37,765 bases of DNA, taken from IMG/VR virus record IMGVR_UViG_3300017776_000052, positions 1 through 37,765 of that record; one strand, 5' to 3'. The notes under the pieces are model-generated. The model saw only the letters and a program-made list of their open reading frames with translations. It searched no databases and was not told where the DNA came from. This stretch comes from a virus. The position numbers and the translations under genes were made by a program. This document shows, piece after piece, positions 7,271 through 18,700 of this stretch; the first letter of the stretch is position 1, and each line of letters starts with the position of its first letter.

Positions 7271-9712
7271 ATGCCTAAAGCATCACAAATCACATTTAAC
7301 GGTGGAGAACTCACTGAGTTCATGGACCCCAGGGTTGACACTGGGAAGTATTCCAAGGGCTGCCAGACGCTCGAGAACTTCAACCCCATGCCATTCGGGA
7401 CGATCCTGAGTGCACCCGGGACTGAGCATATTACCACCACAAAGCATGCTGACAGGAAAGCTCGCCTAGTCCCCTTCAGCTTCTCAAAGGATGATGACCT
7501 CATGGAGATCGAGGTGGGTCATGAGTACCTTCGCTTCTTCCTCAACCAAGCCCCTGTAGCCCCTCCCACCCCTTCCGCATGGGTGACAGCGACACCATAC
7601 GCGGTGAATGATTACGTGACCGAGGGCGGCAACTCTTACCGATGCCTGATAGCTCATACATCAGGGACATTCTCAACAGACTTAGCAGCAGAGAACTGGG
7701 AGATCTCCACTGTTCTGGAAGTCGCCTCACCATACCAAGAGGAGGATATCTTCGAGCTTCAGTTTGAGCAGATCAACGACATCGTGATGATCGTCCATCC
7801 TGATTACGAGGAGAGCACTTTGATCAGGAAGGCGAATAATGACTGGGAGCTTCAGACGATTGATTACTCCGCATCTCCAAACTACCCGGCCCTCGCCCCC
7901 TTCAACACCACAGACACAACCCTGTCATTGCAGGGTTCTGTCGAGCAAGTGGGTGATACACCCACATTGATCGCATCCACGGATCTATTTAGCGCCGACA
8001 GCGTGGGGCAAATCATCAGCATTACTCATGACCGTGAGGATGTGACGCAACGGTTCAGATTTGACACCACCCTCCTCACCCCTGCGGAATCACCCACTTT
8101 TCTCGCTTATGGAGATGTAGTTTTTGAGACATCTGGAACAGCTACATATGGGGTGATTCTCGAAGAGTCTAAAACCCCAGGAATCTCTGGATCATGGAAA
8201 ACTAGGAGGCAATTCGATGTTATCGGGAACGAGCGGAACGAGAGGACAACCTTTTCTGTTGCGGAGCCAATATACCTGAGAGTGCGTCCTATCAATCACT
8301 CTGATGCGACCAACTCTGGTTACGGAGTCACGATTCTAGAGGTGAGCACGCCCACTGTCGACGGACTTCTCAAGGTGACTGGTTACAACGGAGACCCCAC
8401 CACGGTCTCCACCGAGGTTATTGAGCCATTTCTTCGAGGTGATGCCACCACTGAGTGGCGGGAGCAATACTTCAGCAAGAGGCGAGGATACCCGAGGGCG
8501 ATCTGCTTCCATAAGGAGCGGCGCTGCTTGGGCGGGGATGATGTGTGGTTGTCTCAACCTGGAAACTACTTCAATTATCGTGCAAGGAATGATGCTGACT
8601 CTGGTTTCATGGTGGGCGTAAATCGCAACGGCGCTCCGCACGTACAATGGCTTGAGAGCCTTCGCGAGCTTAGGGTGGGGACAAACCTAGCGGAGGGAGT
8701 GATCGTGCAGGAGAACACGACTGATGCCTTCGGGTATAACAACTACGACCTCAGATGGGACACCAACCACGGATCGAATAAGCTAAGGGCAGAGGCAATC
8801 AACGGCACTGTGCTTTACCTCCAGCAAGAGGGGCGAACTCTTCGGAATCAGGAGATCACAGGTATCGAGGATTACTACTCATCGAACGCGGAGACAACTC
8901 TAGCGGATCACATCCTTGAGGGTGGGGTCACTCAGACGGCCTATCAGCGCCAGAGATACCCTACTTGGCACGGTGTGCGTAAGGATGGGGAGCTTGCTAG
9001 CATGCTTTACGAGAAGAATCAGAACATCTTCGCTTGGTATCGTCGCAAGACAGATGGTGAGATTGAATCAATCTCGGTCAATCCACGGGCTGATGAGGAA
9101 GATCAAGTCTGCTATATCGTCAAGAGGACTGTGAATGGAGCAACCGTTCGCAACGTCGAGTATGTCAAGTTGGGTCAGTATCGTGGACTCCAGAACGATG
9201 ACACCTCAGAAATGTGGTTTGTCGATGACGGAATCAGAGTCGAGGGATCGGGCATGACGAGCGTTAGTGGGCTGGAGCATCTGGAGGGTGAGAGTGTCGC
9301 TATCTTGTGCGATGGTGCTAAGATCGCAGAGAGAACCGTGTCGGGCGGTTCTGTATCCCTCGACTACCCCACCGATATTGCTATCATTGGTCGCCCATAT
9401 GAGTATACAGTCATCCCTATGTTCTTAGAATCCCAAGGAACGATGGGTGCGACAAAGAAGATTACCAACGCAATAGTAAGACTCTGGAAATCAGGGACTT
9501 GCAAGATGCGCGTTAATGAGGGTGATTGGAGCACGCTGTCCTTTCCCAATTTCCAGTCAAGTCAAGCCCCCCTATTGCAGACGGGAGACTCAGCAAAAGT
9601 CACGGTTAATGGAGACTGGAGCAGAAATACTGCTATTGAATTAAAAGGGAGATCACCCCTTCCGCTCAACGTTCAAGCGATCACGCTGGAGTTTCAGGTG
9701 TCAGGAAAATGA
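7271..9712 (+). CDS. Tail tubular protein B (T7 gp12-like nozzle)
   Basis: An 813-aa protein whose length matches the T7 gp12 nozzle (about 794 aa). Recognisable stretches are the N-terminal NGGELTEFMDPRVDTGKYSKG, which is typical of the family, and the central RRGYPRAICFHKERRCLGG with SQPGNYFNYR and LRELRVGTNLAEGV. The family forms the hexameric tail nozzle, and DNA passes through it. It starts just after the repeat fibre and overlaps the next gene by ATGA. Identification is strong. Confidence 0.87.
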   Translation: MPKASQITFNGGELTEFMDPRVDTGKYSKGCQTLENFNPMPFGTILSAPGTEHITTTKHADRKARLVPFSFSKDDDLMEIEVGHEYLRFFLNQAPVAPPTPSAWVTATPYAVNDYVTEGGNSYRCLIAHTSGTFSTDLAAENWEISTVLEVASPYQEEDIFELQFEQINDIVMIVHPDYEESTLIRKANNDWELQTIDYSASPNYPALAPFNTTDTTLSLQGSVEQVGDTPTLIASTDLFSADSVGQIISITHDREDVTQRFRFDTTLLTPAESPTFLAYGDVVFETSGTATYGVILEESKTPGISGSWKTRRQFDVIGNERNERTTFSVAEPIYLRVRPINHSDATNSGYGVTILEVSTPTVDGLLKVTGYNGDPTTVSTEVIEPFLRGDATTEWREQYFSKRRGYPRAICFHKERRCLGGDDVWLSQPGNYFNYRARNDADSGFMVGVNRNGAPHVQWLESLRELRVGTNLAEGVIVQENTTDAFGYNNYDLRWDTNHGSNKLRAEAINGTVLYLQQEGRTLRNQEITGIEDYYSSNAETTLADHILEGGVTQTAYQRQRYPTWHGVRKDGELASMLYEKNQNIFAWYRRKTDGEIESISVNPRADEEDQVCYIVKRTVNGATVRNVEYVKLGQYRGLQNDDTSEMWFVDDGIRVEGSGMTSVSGLEHLEGESVAILCDGAKIAERTVSGGSVSLDYPTDIAIIGRPYEYTVIPMFLESQGTMGATKKITNAIVRLWKSGTCKMRVNEGDWSTLSFPNFQSSQAPLLQTGDSAKVTVNGDWSRNTAIELKGRSPLPLNVQAITLEFQVSGK

Positions 9713-10116
9713 TGGAGGTCGAGACATACACCTATGAGGACACGGATGAGTCGCACTCTCTGTATCTCATGATCGAAAGTTGGTTCGAGGGTCGCTTCCC
9801 TGAGCCTGAGCTACTTCCCAAGCTGGGAGTACTGGTCAAGGAGGATGATGAATATCTCTGCTTCGTTTGTGCTGACATGAGCAACAACATCCCTCGCGCC
9901 TATATAGATTACCTGATGACAAATCCAGAGATCGGGGCACTGAGGAGATACAAGGCTGCCAAGCTCGCGGAAGAATTCCTCTGTGAGCGTCTCCGGGATC
10001 ATGGATACAGCTTGATCTACGGAATGACTCCTCACGCTGGTATAGCCTCCCTGTCCCAGAAGCTGGGGTTTCAGGTGGACATGAAACCAAATTTAGCAAT
10101 CTACAAACTACTATAA
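9709..10116 (+). CDS. GNAT-like small protein in the gp13 position
   Basis: A 135-aa protein beginning at the ATGA overlap with the nozzle gene (the two in-frame start codons are adjacent, ATGATGG). The C-terminal half (KAAKLAEEFLCERLRDHGYSLIYGMTP, then IASLSQKLGFQ) has the helix-strand-helix pattern of GNAT acetyltransferases, but no clear acetyl-CoA-binding Q/RxxGxG/A loop is visible, so catalysis is doubtful. The size and the place between gp12-like and gp14-like genes match T7 gp13, a small virion-associated protein. A virion assembly role is inferred from position. Confidence 0.6.
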   Translation: MMEVETYTYEDTDESHSLYLMIESWFEGRFPEPELLPKLGVLVKEDDEYLCFVCADMSNNIPRAYIDYLMTNPEIGALRRYKAAKLAEEFLCERLRDHGYSLIYGMTPHAGIASLSQKLGFQVDMKPNLAIYKLL

Positions 10117-10119
10117 CAC

Positions 10120-10674
10120 ATGGCCGCACTACCATTAATCTCAGTCATTGGAACCGCGATAGGAGCGGGGACACAAGTCTATTCCGCTATCCAGCAGAGC
10201 AAGGACGCTGAGGCTGCCGCGAAGTTCAACGCTGAACAGACTCGCAAGGCCGCTAAGATCAAGGAGCTTGATGACCGGGAAAACGCACTCCGCAAGCAGG
10301 AGGCTAATCGGAAGCATCTCGGTGCTCGTCGTGCTCACCTGCTAGAGAAAGGCAATGGGATCATCGAGGGTGGTGATGCGGACTTCCTCGATGAAGAGGT
10401 GGGTAATCTCGAACTCAGCATCATGGATGCCTCCACTAGGTCTCAGAGAGCTCAGGCCGGTTACGCAAATCAGGCGTTCCAGTATGACTTCCAAGCGCAG
10501 CAAGCTAAAAGCTCGCGTGGCATCAACACTGCTGCTGCCGCAATAAAGGGCTTCAACGCAATCGCTAAATCATACGGTGACAACTATGGCTTCGGTGGAG
10601 GCCCAGACGTATCAGGAGCTAAGAAGGCTGAAGTGGTCCCGGGGACATGGCACCCCAAATCAGCCGAATATTAA
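10120..10674 (+). CDS. Internal virion protein (T7 gp14-like)
   Basis: A 184-aa protein, close to T7 gp14 (196 aa) in length. It has a hydrophobic Gly/Ala-rich N-terminus (PLISVIGTAIGAGTQVYSAI), a long charged helical middle rich in Ala, Lys, Gln and Glu, and a Gly-rich tail. In T7 gp14 is ejected and forms the outer-membrane part of the DNA conduit. Gene order (nozzle, small protein, this, two large proteins) supports the call. No Shine-Dalgarno is evident. Confidence 0.75.
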   Translation: MAALPLISVIGTAIGAGTQVYSAIQQSKDAEAAAKFNAEQTRKAAKIKELDDRENALRKQEANRKHLGARRAHLLEKGNGIIEGGDADFLDEEVGNLELSIMDASTRSQRAQAGYANQAFQYDFQAQQAKSSRGINTAAAAIKGFNAIAKSYGDNYGFGGGPDVSGAKKAEVVPGTWHPKSAEY

Positions 10675-10686
10675 AAACTCAAGAAC

Positions 10687-12792
10687 ATGGCACAACCAAT
10701 CGGAAAAGGACAAGCTGGTGGACAAATCCCACAGCAGAGGGCAGGAGATCTCTCCGCGACTACTCGCGCTATCAGTAACCTCGGGGGAGCTATCGCTCAG
10801 ACCGGGCAGCTCGCTGAGCAGATGCATGAGGAGCAGAAGCGTCAGTGGACCGGGAAGGCTGAGCTCCAATTCACAGAGGCAGAGTCTGCATTGCAGGTCA
10901 AGCTCGCGAAGACTCCCGACCCAAGTAAGCATGAGGAGATCGCTCGCACTCACTTCGAGGAGGCCAAGGCCAAGATCCTCAACAACGAGTCCTACACCGG
11001 GAAGTTTCGCAATGAGCTCGCTGAGAGACTCAATCACGCCGGGGCAATGCGACTCAACAAGATCACTACTGACGCATCTCTCCAGCAGGTTCGCAATGGT
11101 CGCCAGATTAATAATGAGCGGATCAAGAATCGCTTAGCTGACAACGATTACGCTGGAGCTGCCCAGCTTATCAATGAGGGCGTCGGAGTTTATCTGACTC
11201 CAGAGATGGCTCAGGTGCAGCTCGAGGAGGTTGGCATGCGTCAGGAAGATCACGCTAAGAAGCAGGTCAAGGAGGATGCGATCAACGAGATTGCATCGGA
11301 TCCTATTGGCTGGGCTGAGCGCAATCAGGAGCCATGGGAAGGTGACATGGCAGGCGACTGGGTGACCCTCCAGAGTCACGCTAAGACGGTGCGCCGGAAT
11401 AAAGGTTACGAGGAGACCGATAACGTCCTCGATTTGATTTATAGCGACGAGCTCACAGACCCGGAGAAGATCGAGCAGATGACTCCACACTTGAGGCCCA
11501 AGGCCCGAGAGTCATTACGCGCCGAGCACATCAAGAGGCAGGAGTATCTAGCCGAGGGAATCAGGTCTAGCAGCGTAGATCAGGACTCATTGATTGGAAC
11601 AGTGGGCGACTTACTTTCAAAGTATGAGGCTGAGGAGACAGAGGATTTCGATGACGCATATGTTCATTTGGATAGCTTGATCCGGGACATCAAAGACCCG
11701 GCGCAGAAAGCTGAATACAATCGTCAACTCAAGGCTAAGAGGGCTGGTCAATGGGCCGAGTCTAAGGAGAAGAGGGATGTCGTTTTCAAGGTATTCGATG
11801 AGGCTATTGAGGGCAGCGAAGCCCTAGTGCCGGAGACCACCCAAGGTGAGGAGATGTCACTAAGCTCACACCTGTATGATGATTTCCTGTCCGATCCAGA
11901 AAACCTACTAGGCGCGGGGTTTAGTCAGGAGCATACTAATGAGATCGTAAAGGCTTCCAAGGCTTGGTATGGTGAGGGAAACCGCAAGGGTAAAGATCCC
12001 GAGGAGTTAGTGAAGCGGCATTGGAGTGCCGGAGTTAAGCAAGATGATGATTATCCGGCAGGGAAGCGAGCCGTTCTTGATGCGATCCGTCATGAGAAGA
12101 CCCCATCTTCTACTGTAGTCGATCCCACGGCAGCAGGTAGAGCGGAGATGCTCGAGCGTGAGCGCAAGGTGGAGAATACCCGCATCAAGGGTCAGCTTCG
12201 TCAGAAGTTTATCAAGTGGTTTGATCTTAACCCAGACGCTAGCCCTGAAGACATTCAGCAGAAAGCTCACGGCTTGGGGGTTGAGTTCACAACAGAGAGC
12301 ATTAAGTCGAAGATGCTTCAGAAGCAGGGTGATCGGCCCACCGCGTCAGTGGGAACTGGTGACACCTTCCGCGTGGCGAGCAGCTACCTTGGAGTGCGCG
12401 AGCTTGCTGATGCCGCTAGCAATCCCCAGATTGATAAGTGGATCAGAGACATAAACCCCGATCTCGCCACGGATAGCACCGCTTGGTGTTCAGCCTTCGC
12501 GCACGCAGTAGCTGAAGAGTCTGGATACAAGGGGAGCGGCAAACTGAATGCTAAGTCTTGGCTAGGGGTGGGTGACGAGGTTCCGGCGAAGCAGGCCCAG
12601 CAAGGTGATGTCGTGGTCCTGTGGCGAGACAATAAATCATCGTGGAAGGGTCACGTTGGATTCTTTCACGGATACGACAAGAAAGGGAACATTCGCGTCC
12701 TTGGCGGCAATCAAGGGAACGAGGTATCCATCAAGACCTACCCCTCCAATAGACTCCTCGGGGTCCGCAGACTCAAAGAACTTAACGCATAA
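10687..12792 (+). CDS. Internal virion protein (gp15-like) with C-terminal peptidoglycan hydrolase domain
   Basis: A 701-aa protein. Residues 1 to about 540 are alpha-helical and charged like T7 gp15, which builds the ejected periplasmic tube. Residues about 560-701 match the TIGR02594 family, a CHAP/NlpC-P60-like hydrolase: Cys601 in TAWCSAF, the KSWLGVGD patch, His656 in GHVGFF, and GGNQGN around Asn675 are the expected catalytic and structural positions. This domain would open the cell wall during DNA entry. In T7 the wall-degrading domain sits on gp16 instead, so the enzyme has moved to the neighbouring ejection protein. Start ATG 10687 lies 12 bp after the previous stop. Confidence 0.8.
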   Translation: MAQPIGKGQAGGQIPQQRAGDLSATTRAISNLGGAIAQTGQLAEQMHEEQKRQWTGKAELQFTEAESALQVKLAKTPDPSKHEEIARTHFEEAKAKILNNESYTGKFRNELAERLNHAGAMRLNKITTDASLQQVRNGRQINNERIKNRLADNDYAGAAQLINEGVGVYLTPEMAQVQLEEVGMRQEDHAKKQVKEDAINEIASDPIGWAERNQEPWEGDMAGDWVTLQSHAKTVRRNKGYEETDNVLDLIYSDELTDPEKIEQMTPHLRPKARESLRAEHIKRQEYLAEGIRSSSVDQDSLIGTVGDLLSKYEAEETEDFDDAYVHLDSLIRDIKDPAQKAEYNRQLKAKRAGQWAESKEKRDVVFKVFDEAIEGSEALVPETTQGEEMSLSSHLYDDFLSDPENLLGAGFSQEHTNEIVKASKAWYGEGNRKGKDPEELVKRHWSAGVKQDDDYPAGKRAVLDAIRHEKTPSSTVVDPTAAGRAEMLERERKVENTRIKGQLRQKFIKWFDLNPDASPEDIQQKAHGLGVEFTTESIKSKMLQKQGDRPTASVGTGDTFRVASSYLGVRELADAASNPQIDKWIRDINPDLATDSTAWCSAFAHAVAEESGYKGSGKLNAKSWLGVGDEVPAKQAQQGDVVVLWRDNKSSWKGHVGFFHGYDKKGNIRVLGGNQGNEVSIKTYPSNRLLGVRRLKELNA

Positions 12793-12795
12793 ACT

Positions 12796-15700
12796 ATGGC
12801 AACCACTATTACCTCTAACGAAGGATACACCTCAAGCGTCTCACCAGACCCGATCCCAGAATTCAAACCATCTTCCTTCGCAGAGAATGATTCATTTGAG
12901 ATGGATCTTCTGCGCCCGTCCATTGAGGCTGAGAAGAAGTATCAGGAGGAAGGTCTCAAGATCCGACGCACGAACTACGAAACGATCAAGAAGCACACGC
13001 TCGACTTCGACAACTTCGAGCCCGAGCAGACTAGCGAGGTCAGGCATCGGGTGCTGGCGTCTGGATATCTCGACTCCATGTTCCGTGAGGAGGATCGCCC
13101 ATCCAATGATCACGACATCCTGCGTGACTCTGTCGCCAAGTCTCGCTTCGGCGGCGAAGGCGTTGGAAGTGATGAGGCTTTTGTGGCAGCTATCCGAAAG
13201 GATTTCGAGGGAGAGAATGAGAGGCAGAAGTTCTATGACAATGCTGATCGACAGGCTACGCTCTCCGCGTTCCTTGGTGGCGGCAGAGTAAAGACGGAGT
13301 TTCAGCAGTCAATGGTGGGTAACCCACTCGCCAAGAGTGAGCGGCTGGAAATTAACGAACGCTGGCAAAAGACGCAGGAGAAGATCGAGGATAAATACGG
13401 CGCGTCACTACTGTTCGATATCAGGACAACCTTCAGCGATATGCAATCAGACCCCGACAAGTGGTTGATGCACGCATCGCACCGCACCAGAAACTACACG
13501 GACGAGGAGAAAAATCTGTTCATGTTCGCGTTGCGCGATCTCGCGACCGCTTACCCCTCAGAGGTCTCATCCACATTCGGCGGGAACTTCGCAAAGGGAA
13601 CCAGTCGTGGTGTTGGTGGCGCACTTGATAAGGGGTCTGAGGCAGCAATGGAGTTTTTCCGCAATGCGGGTGTGGGGGTTCATAATGTCTTCGTCGCTCC
13701 GTTCGCGGAGAACCTAGGGACAGAAAGCTCGAAGGCGTGGTCTGAGGAGAAGCGTCAGAACGACAAGGATTGGCTCAAGCGTGAGCGTGACGCGGTGGAT
13801 TTTCAGGCTGAGCTTCGAGATGTGTTCGAGCAGGACTACGCTCCTACGCAACCCTTAGCCCCCAAGGATACGTCGCTGCGTGCGATAGAGGAGGGTGTAT
13901 ACGCGATCCCCGGCGCGATCACAACAAGTGCCGTGGCATTCATCCCTGTGGTTGGCATGCCCTTATCCTTCGGGATGATGAAGGAGTTTGATCGCGAGAA
14001 GTATCGTCGCGAGATCCTTGCTGATGGTGGGTCTAGGGATGATGCGTATCGTCTCTCTGGCGGGATGTCGATGGTGTCAGCGGTTCCTAACATGCTACTG
14101 GAAAAGTTTCAGTCATACGGATTAGCTGGAAAAGTTCCCGGTCTCGGCAAGGTTTTCAACAAGATTGATGATATTTTCGCCAACAAGGTGGGTCGCTTTG
14201 GGACGAAGATGCTGGTAGCTGGCGCAGCGGAGACCGCTGTGGAACTTACGCAACATGCAAACACTGACTTGGTGCAGGATATCACAAGCTCTTTTAAGTC
14301 TGCTGTTCCAGGTATTGAGTGGAAGAACGGCAAAGATGGTCACTTCGATGGATACTTCAATAAGACCCTGACAACCTTCGTGGCGGTTGCGCCATTGGGC
14401 GTGATGGTTGCTGGGCGCGGCTTGACGCAGGAGCGGAGAGCGGAGGCCATGAAGCAGGCTTCCCCGTTGGAGCGCAAGGCATTCGGAATCACGGAGGAAG
14501 CTAGTGCGAAGTTGGATGCGGCTCAGACCCCGCGTGAGATGGTGCAAGCTTTTCAGGACGCGGTGAAGACTCGCGCCCCGTGGACGGAGACGGCCCAAGA
14601 GAGTGTCATGGAGTTGGAGGAGATGCACAAGATGCGCACTCAGACCAATGAGGACGCTGAGACATTCGGTGTCTCCCCATCCGTGCGAGTAGCCCCCGAC
14701 AAGTCAACCTTCGAGGTATTCGATAGGTTGACTGGTGACACACTCGCGGAGGTTAATACAGCACAAGAGGCAACCGAGGAGGTGTTCAATCAGCTTCAGA
14801 TGAAGGAGCAGGAGAGTCGCCAGTATTTCCAGCAGCTACTCGCGTCCTTCGAGGCGGCATCCTTGGATGTTGAGCAGTCAGGTGAAGCTGTAGAGGTTGG
14901 AACAGGAACATTCACAGATGCGGATGCTGAGGCTGCTATGCCCGGCTCCGATAGAAGGCTCCAGACAGAGCGTGAGCTTCTTGAGCAGCGCGATGGTGGA
15001 ACTGGCGCGGTCGCGCAGGAAGTGATGTCAGAGGGGCGGTCTGGGCACATTGCGGGGGTGTATGTCCCAGCGGGTCAGATGGGACGCAAGGAAGCGGTCA
15101 CGCAGCTACACAATAGCGCCAGCGTTCTCACACTTATCCATGAGCGAGGACACGCAAAACGCCGCAAGCTCATGGAGTCCGGTGCTTGGACGCGAGAGGA
15201 TCAGATCTCCTCATTGCGGGGGCTGGACAATCTTATCACCAAATCGGACGAGAGGTTTATGCCTGAGAACTTTGAGGAGTTAAGTGGATACGATCAAGAG
15301 GTCGCCATCGATGAGGCGATCGCTGAACTCTCTGAGGTTCTAGCACTCAACTCCCGCAAAGGAAAGAACTCCAAGATGGGTGGTCTCATCCAGCGCAACC
15401 TGTCCGCAATGGTGCAGGCTAGGATACCCGGCGCAGCACAACTCAAGTCCTTCATTGGGTCGATGCGTGACTTCTTCGGGCTTCAGCTTAAGCGTGCCAC
15501 CATTCTCAGGAAGGCAGTGCGTGACGGTAATCTCGATCAGGCTCAGGTAGATAAACTCACCGATATGCTGGTGGGGACTAACTCTCAGGAGGTCTTCGAG
15601 CAGGAGCGTGATGCGATACCTACGCAGATGGTGGATGGTCAGCAGGTGGATACTCCACTCTCGCCAGCTCCTCTTTCCATCGCGGAGGAGGCACAAGCCA

Positions 15701-18700
15701 AAGCGACGGAAGAAATCCAAGAGGAGTTGGGTCTTGGTCCAGAGGTTGATGCGTGGTTTGACGATGCACTCGGGGCGGCAGATAAGGGATGGGTGTGGTA
15801 TACCACCAGCCGAATCGACACGGTGTTGCGCAGGGGTGAAATTGAACAGGCTGAGACCCTCCTCCGCAGGCTGGAGGTTGCTCTCACAAAGATGGAGCCC
15901 CTTTCGAAAGGAGCGAGTGAGACGCTTGAGGAGGCGCGGCTTGAGGAGGCGCGCCAAGACATTAAGGATGCCAAGGTTGACACCTCAAGCCCATCCTTCT
16001 CCATCACGCCAGCGGATACCTCCTACAGAATCCAGCACCAACCATCCTCCGATGATGCCACCCTGAACGATCTCACGGAGATGTTCGGTGAAGACATTTA
16101 CGGCCCGAATGCGGCTCAGTATTACGGAGCAGGAATGGCTGGCGAAAGTGAGGTGCTTGATATCTTCAAGAAAGTGAGAGGGAATCCCGAGGCAAAAGTG
16201 AAGATTTATCGAGTTGTTCCAGCGTTTGCCGATCAGATTAATCCGGGCGACTGGGTTACTATTTCCAAGGCGGCGGCTGATGAGATGAATCATTCTGGAT
16301 TCCTTGGTGGAGATTCCAGCGGGAATCCTCAAGAATCAAAGATCATCAGTAAGGTTGTTACGGCAAAGGAGGTAACGTGGCCCGGCGACTCCATGCAGGA
16401 GCAGGGGTATTTCCCCTCAAGCCCCTCCTTCTCCATCACGCCGAATGGGTCTTATGAGAAAGGCGGGTCTTGGTATCACTCAACAGACGCTAACCTCGAC
16501 GGGAAGCGGCTGGAGCGGTGGGCTGACGGCGGTTCAGATATGGGCGGCATTTTTCTTTCAGATGACTCCCTAGAGGGGAAACGATATTCGTTGAACTATG
16601 GGAGAAATACTTACAAAACTCAAATCAACCTGGAGAGTGATGAGGTTTTCAATCTAGGGAATCATGAACACAGGGAAAGAGTTGAGGGTGTTGAGCTTTT
16701 TGATGCAGTCGGAACAGACTTTATCCGAACAGCACTTAATTCCGAGAGGGATGGCACTCTCGATTGGTCTGTCGTTGAGCCAGAACTGCTTGAGGCGGCA
16801 GGATTCAAAGCTGCGATTTTGTTCGAGAGACCAGCCGGAGAATTTGGGGCCCAGCCAGTTAGATCGATAGCGGTATTTGACGCTGACTCGATTGGGGATC
16901 TTGAGAGAGTTTCGGACAAGAGCAGGGACGAGATCAGCTTCTCCCCCGGCGATGCGCGTATGTTGTCAGATCTCTCTGAGAATGTCATGCGTAGGGTTCG
17001 CGCTCCTGAGGCTAGGGCTGTTGTCTTTGAGCAACTGGTTGACCGTATCGACGCATTGAAGCGTGATATCGCCAAGCTAATCTTCGGTGGCACGGTTGTG
17101 CAGGAAGCTCTGCCTGATGCTCGCTCGATGAAGTCGCTCAAGAAGGAGGCTGCGTTTAGGCAGGCTGATCTGCGTGAGCAGTATGAGAAAGATGGAGTGG
17201 AGCAACCCGCGAAGAAAGCTCGCACCGAGGCCAATGAGTGGCTGGAGGAGCAGGTCGCCCAGCAAAAGAAATACTACAATCCAGTAGCTCGCATTCGTCG
17301 CTCGCTGGTGATGTATGATGCGCTCCTCAAGACTTTGCCACCAGAGCTTCGCGGGAAAATGGGCGGCTTCGTCCAGATCGGCAAGCTGAATAGCGACAAG
17401 GCCCGACTCGAATTCCTCGAGCAGAAGGTTGAGCAGTTGGATATCGAGGTGGACAAGTGGATCTCCGGCAAGCATCGCAAACAGATCGAGGAGATCTTCA
17501 AAGCCAATCGCCCGAAGAAGAAATCAAGCGGTCAACCCAAGGTTGACTCTGATGCCACCTACGCCGATCAGGTGATGAAGATCGAGAAGCTCTCGAAGCT
17601 CACCCGTGATGAGGTTGAGGCGAAGATCTTGAAGGTTGACGGCAAGCTGGAAACCGAGACGGACGAGACTAAGATCCAGAAGCTCACAGAGAAGCGGGAT
17701 AGCTTGTCCGTCTTCGGCAACATCGACGGCATGAAGGCTAATGCCTTAGGCGACTTCTATCAGAACCTCAACACGATCCACAGGCAGGGTAAACTCCTGA
17801 AGGCGATGACTGATGAGCAGTTCAATCAATTCCTACAGGAGACTATCGGGATGGTTAATGATGATGTCACTGGCGGGAGGGGTGATCTCACTCAGTCTGA
17901 GATCAAGATGATGAGCGAGAGTCGGAGGAAGAAGAAGATCAACCTGAAGTATATCGGCGCGGAGAATATTGAACTGGAGGGAATGAGCGACTTCCACCGG
18001 AAGAACCTCCCCTTCGAGTGGCTACTGAACAACCTCGCTCGCGGCAACAAAGATGCTGAGACAATGAAGAGCAAGACGCATGAGCGACTCGCGACGATGG
18101 TTCACCTCTCCACAACCCGAGAGGATCGGGCCAACATGGACACACAGGAGAAGTATAGGGAGGTGCTGGGTGAGATATTCGGCGTGAAGGTCGGTGGTCA
18201 GCTTAGTACTGGAACAGGTATCGAGGATCTGATGGAGGAGTTGGAGCGGGTCGAGGAGACCAATATCTCCAAGATGGAGTATGGTAAGGAGGGTCGCTCT
18301 ACCGCGAAGCGTATTCCAGCATCCAAAGTGCAAGCTATCCTTAATGGGGAAGCCACGATTGAGGGGCTTGGTATCAGCGAGGCTGACTGGGCTGCGATAC
18401 AGGTTAGATATGCTGAGATCCAAGAGAGTGGAAAGAACATCAAGGATAACACGAGGGTGGAGTATGAATCTCAGACCGAAGGTGAAGCGAAGATGATGTC
18501 CCTCTCTCGATCCCAGGCACTCAACCTCACCATGCTCTGGAGACAGGAGGGGCTCAGGGGTTCAATGGAACATGAGGGCTATTCTGAGCAGACCATGAAG
18601 GACATGGAGGAGTTCTTAACACCGGAGGATAAACGTCTCCGCGATTGGTTGACGATTCAATACGAGGACAACTACCACAAGATCAATAAGGTATTCCGTG

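Noticed and set aside
10577-11137. A 186-codon frame across the start of the gp15-like gene
   Set aside because: Highly Ser/Arg-rich, no family pattern, overlaps two clear genes.
12572-13291. A 239-codon frame crossing the gp15-like and gp16-like junction
   Set aside because: It is Arg/Ser-rich without domain features and is overlapped by two clear genes. Unlike the frame in the methyltransferase gene it has no recognisable protein pattern.
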